Positions 63,866-64,000 of a DNA stretch of 64,000 bases are shown piece after piece (the first letter of the stretch is position 1; each line of letters begins with the position of its first letter). Under the pieces are notes generated by a model. It saw only the letters and a program-made list of their open reading frames with translations. It was not told where the DNA came from and made no database searches. The translations under genes and the position numbers were made by a program. The stretch lies in NCBI GenBank assembly GCA_026122225.1, contig JANEZZ010002693.1, positions 397,001 through 461,000 of the forward strand, read 5' to 3'. The DNA is from Heloderma charlesbogerti. Its lineage: Eukaryota; Chordata; Lepidosauria; Squamata; Helodermatidae.

Positions 63866-64000
63866 CCTCTGCAGTCACATGGCCACCGTCAAAACAGAAG
63901 CCAAGCAAGACCAGTTTGTGTCATTATCAATACGAACAACAGCCCTCACTGTTGTACAGGTGCTGTATAGGCCTCGTATCAACCACTGTGGTGCAAATGA
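63866..64000. other. Right edge, unannotated
   Basis: No recognised feature. Confidence 0.4.

Noticed and set aside
1..64000. CRISPR arrays, bacterial operons, integrated viral genomes or toxin genes
   Set aside because: No regularly spaced repeats, no dense long ORFs, and no viral structural genes beyond solo LTRs; the window is vertebrate nuclear DNA.

Overview
This is vertebrate nuclear DNA, most probably from a squamate reptile (lizard or snake). A nearly complete BovB (RTE-clade) LINE and a second short BovB copy sit beside CR1 fragments ending in the ATTCTATG tail, L2/CR1-like LINE 3' ends, tRNA-headed and CORE/MIR-type SINEs, and many fold-back DNA transposons. BovB alone would also fit ruminants, but the CR1 and SINE types argue against a mammal. 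Coding density is very low, the background is AT-rich and most open frames are chance or repeat-derived. I could not recognise a complete host protein-coding gene.

Layout. 1-13 kb is non-coding with scattered fold-back MITEs; a 72-bp candidate minus-strand exon lies near 12.73 kb. 14.09-14.59 kb is a clear CpG island with a strong minus-strand splice donor at 14132 and a weaker plus-strand ATG-plus-donor at 14379-14428, so it may be a bidirectional promoter. 15-24 kb holds a CORE-SINE with target duplications, an L2 3' end, and a multiply nested fold-back complex at 20.67-21.84 kb. 24-31 kb contains a solo LTR, a tRNA SINE, an inverted duplication around a non-autonomous hAT element, a CR1 tail and a 5S-rRNA-headed, CR1-tailed SINE-like unit. 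31-45 kb is mostly unique AT-rich DNA, some of it resembling conserved regulatory sequence, with a three-level nest at 34.0-35.2 kb and several TTA/TAA-flanked and 8-bp-flanked DNA elements. 45-64 kb carries an L2 end, a hAT element split by a SINE, three more solo LTRs (one inside the BovB LINE at 53.7-57.3 kb), and a 376-bp BovB with both ends but no middle.

The most coherent signal is one LTR-retrotransposon family. Five solo LTRs (24191, 34282, 50345, 54121, 60548) each have a perfect 5-bp target duplication, and at least three share an ATG-less frame of about 105 codons that starts at the LTR edge and ends at the same stop. The window also shows SINE-LINE partnerships directly: the tRNA SINEs share their 3' tail with the LINE at 34081-35103. 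None of the mobile elements looks autonomous now.
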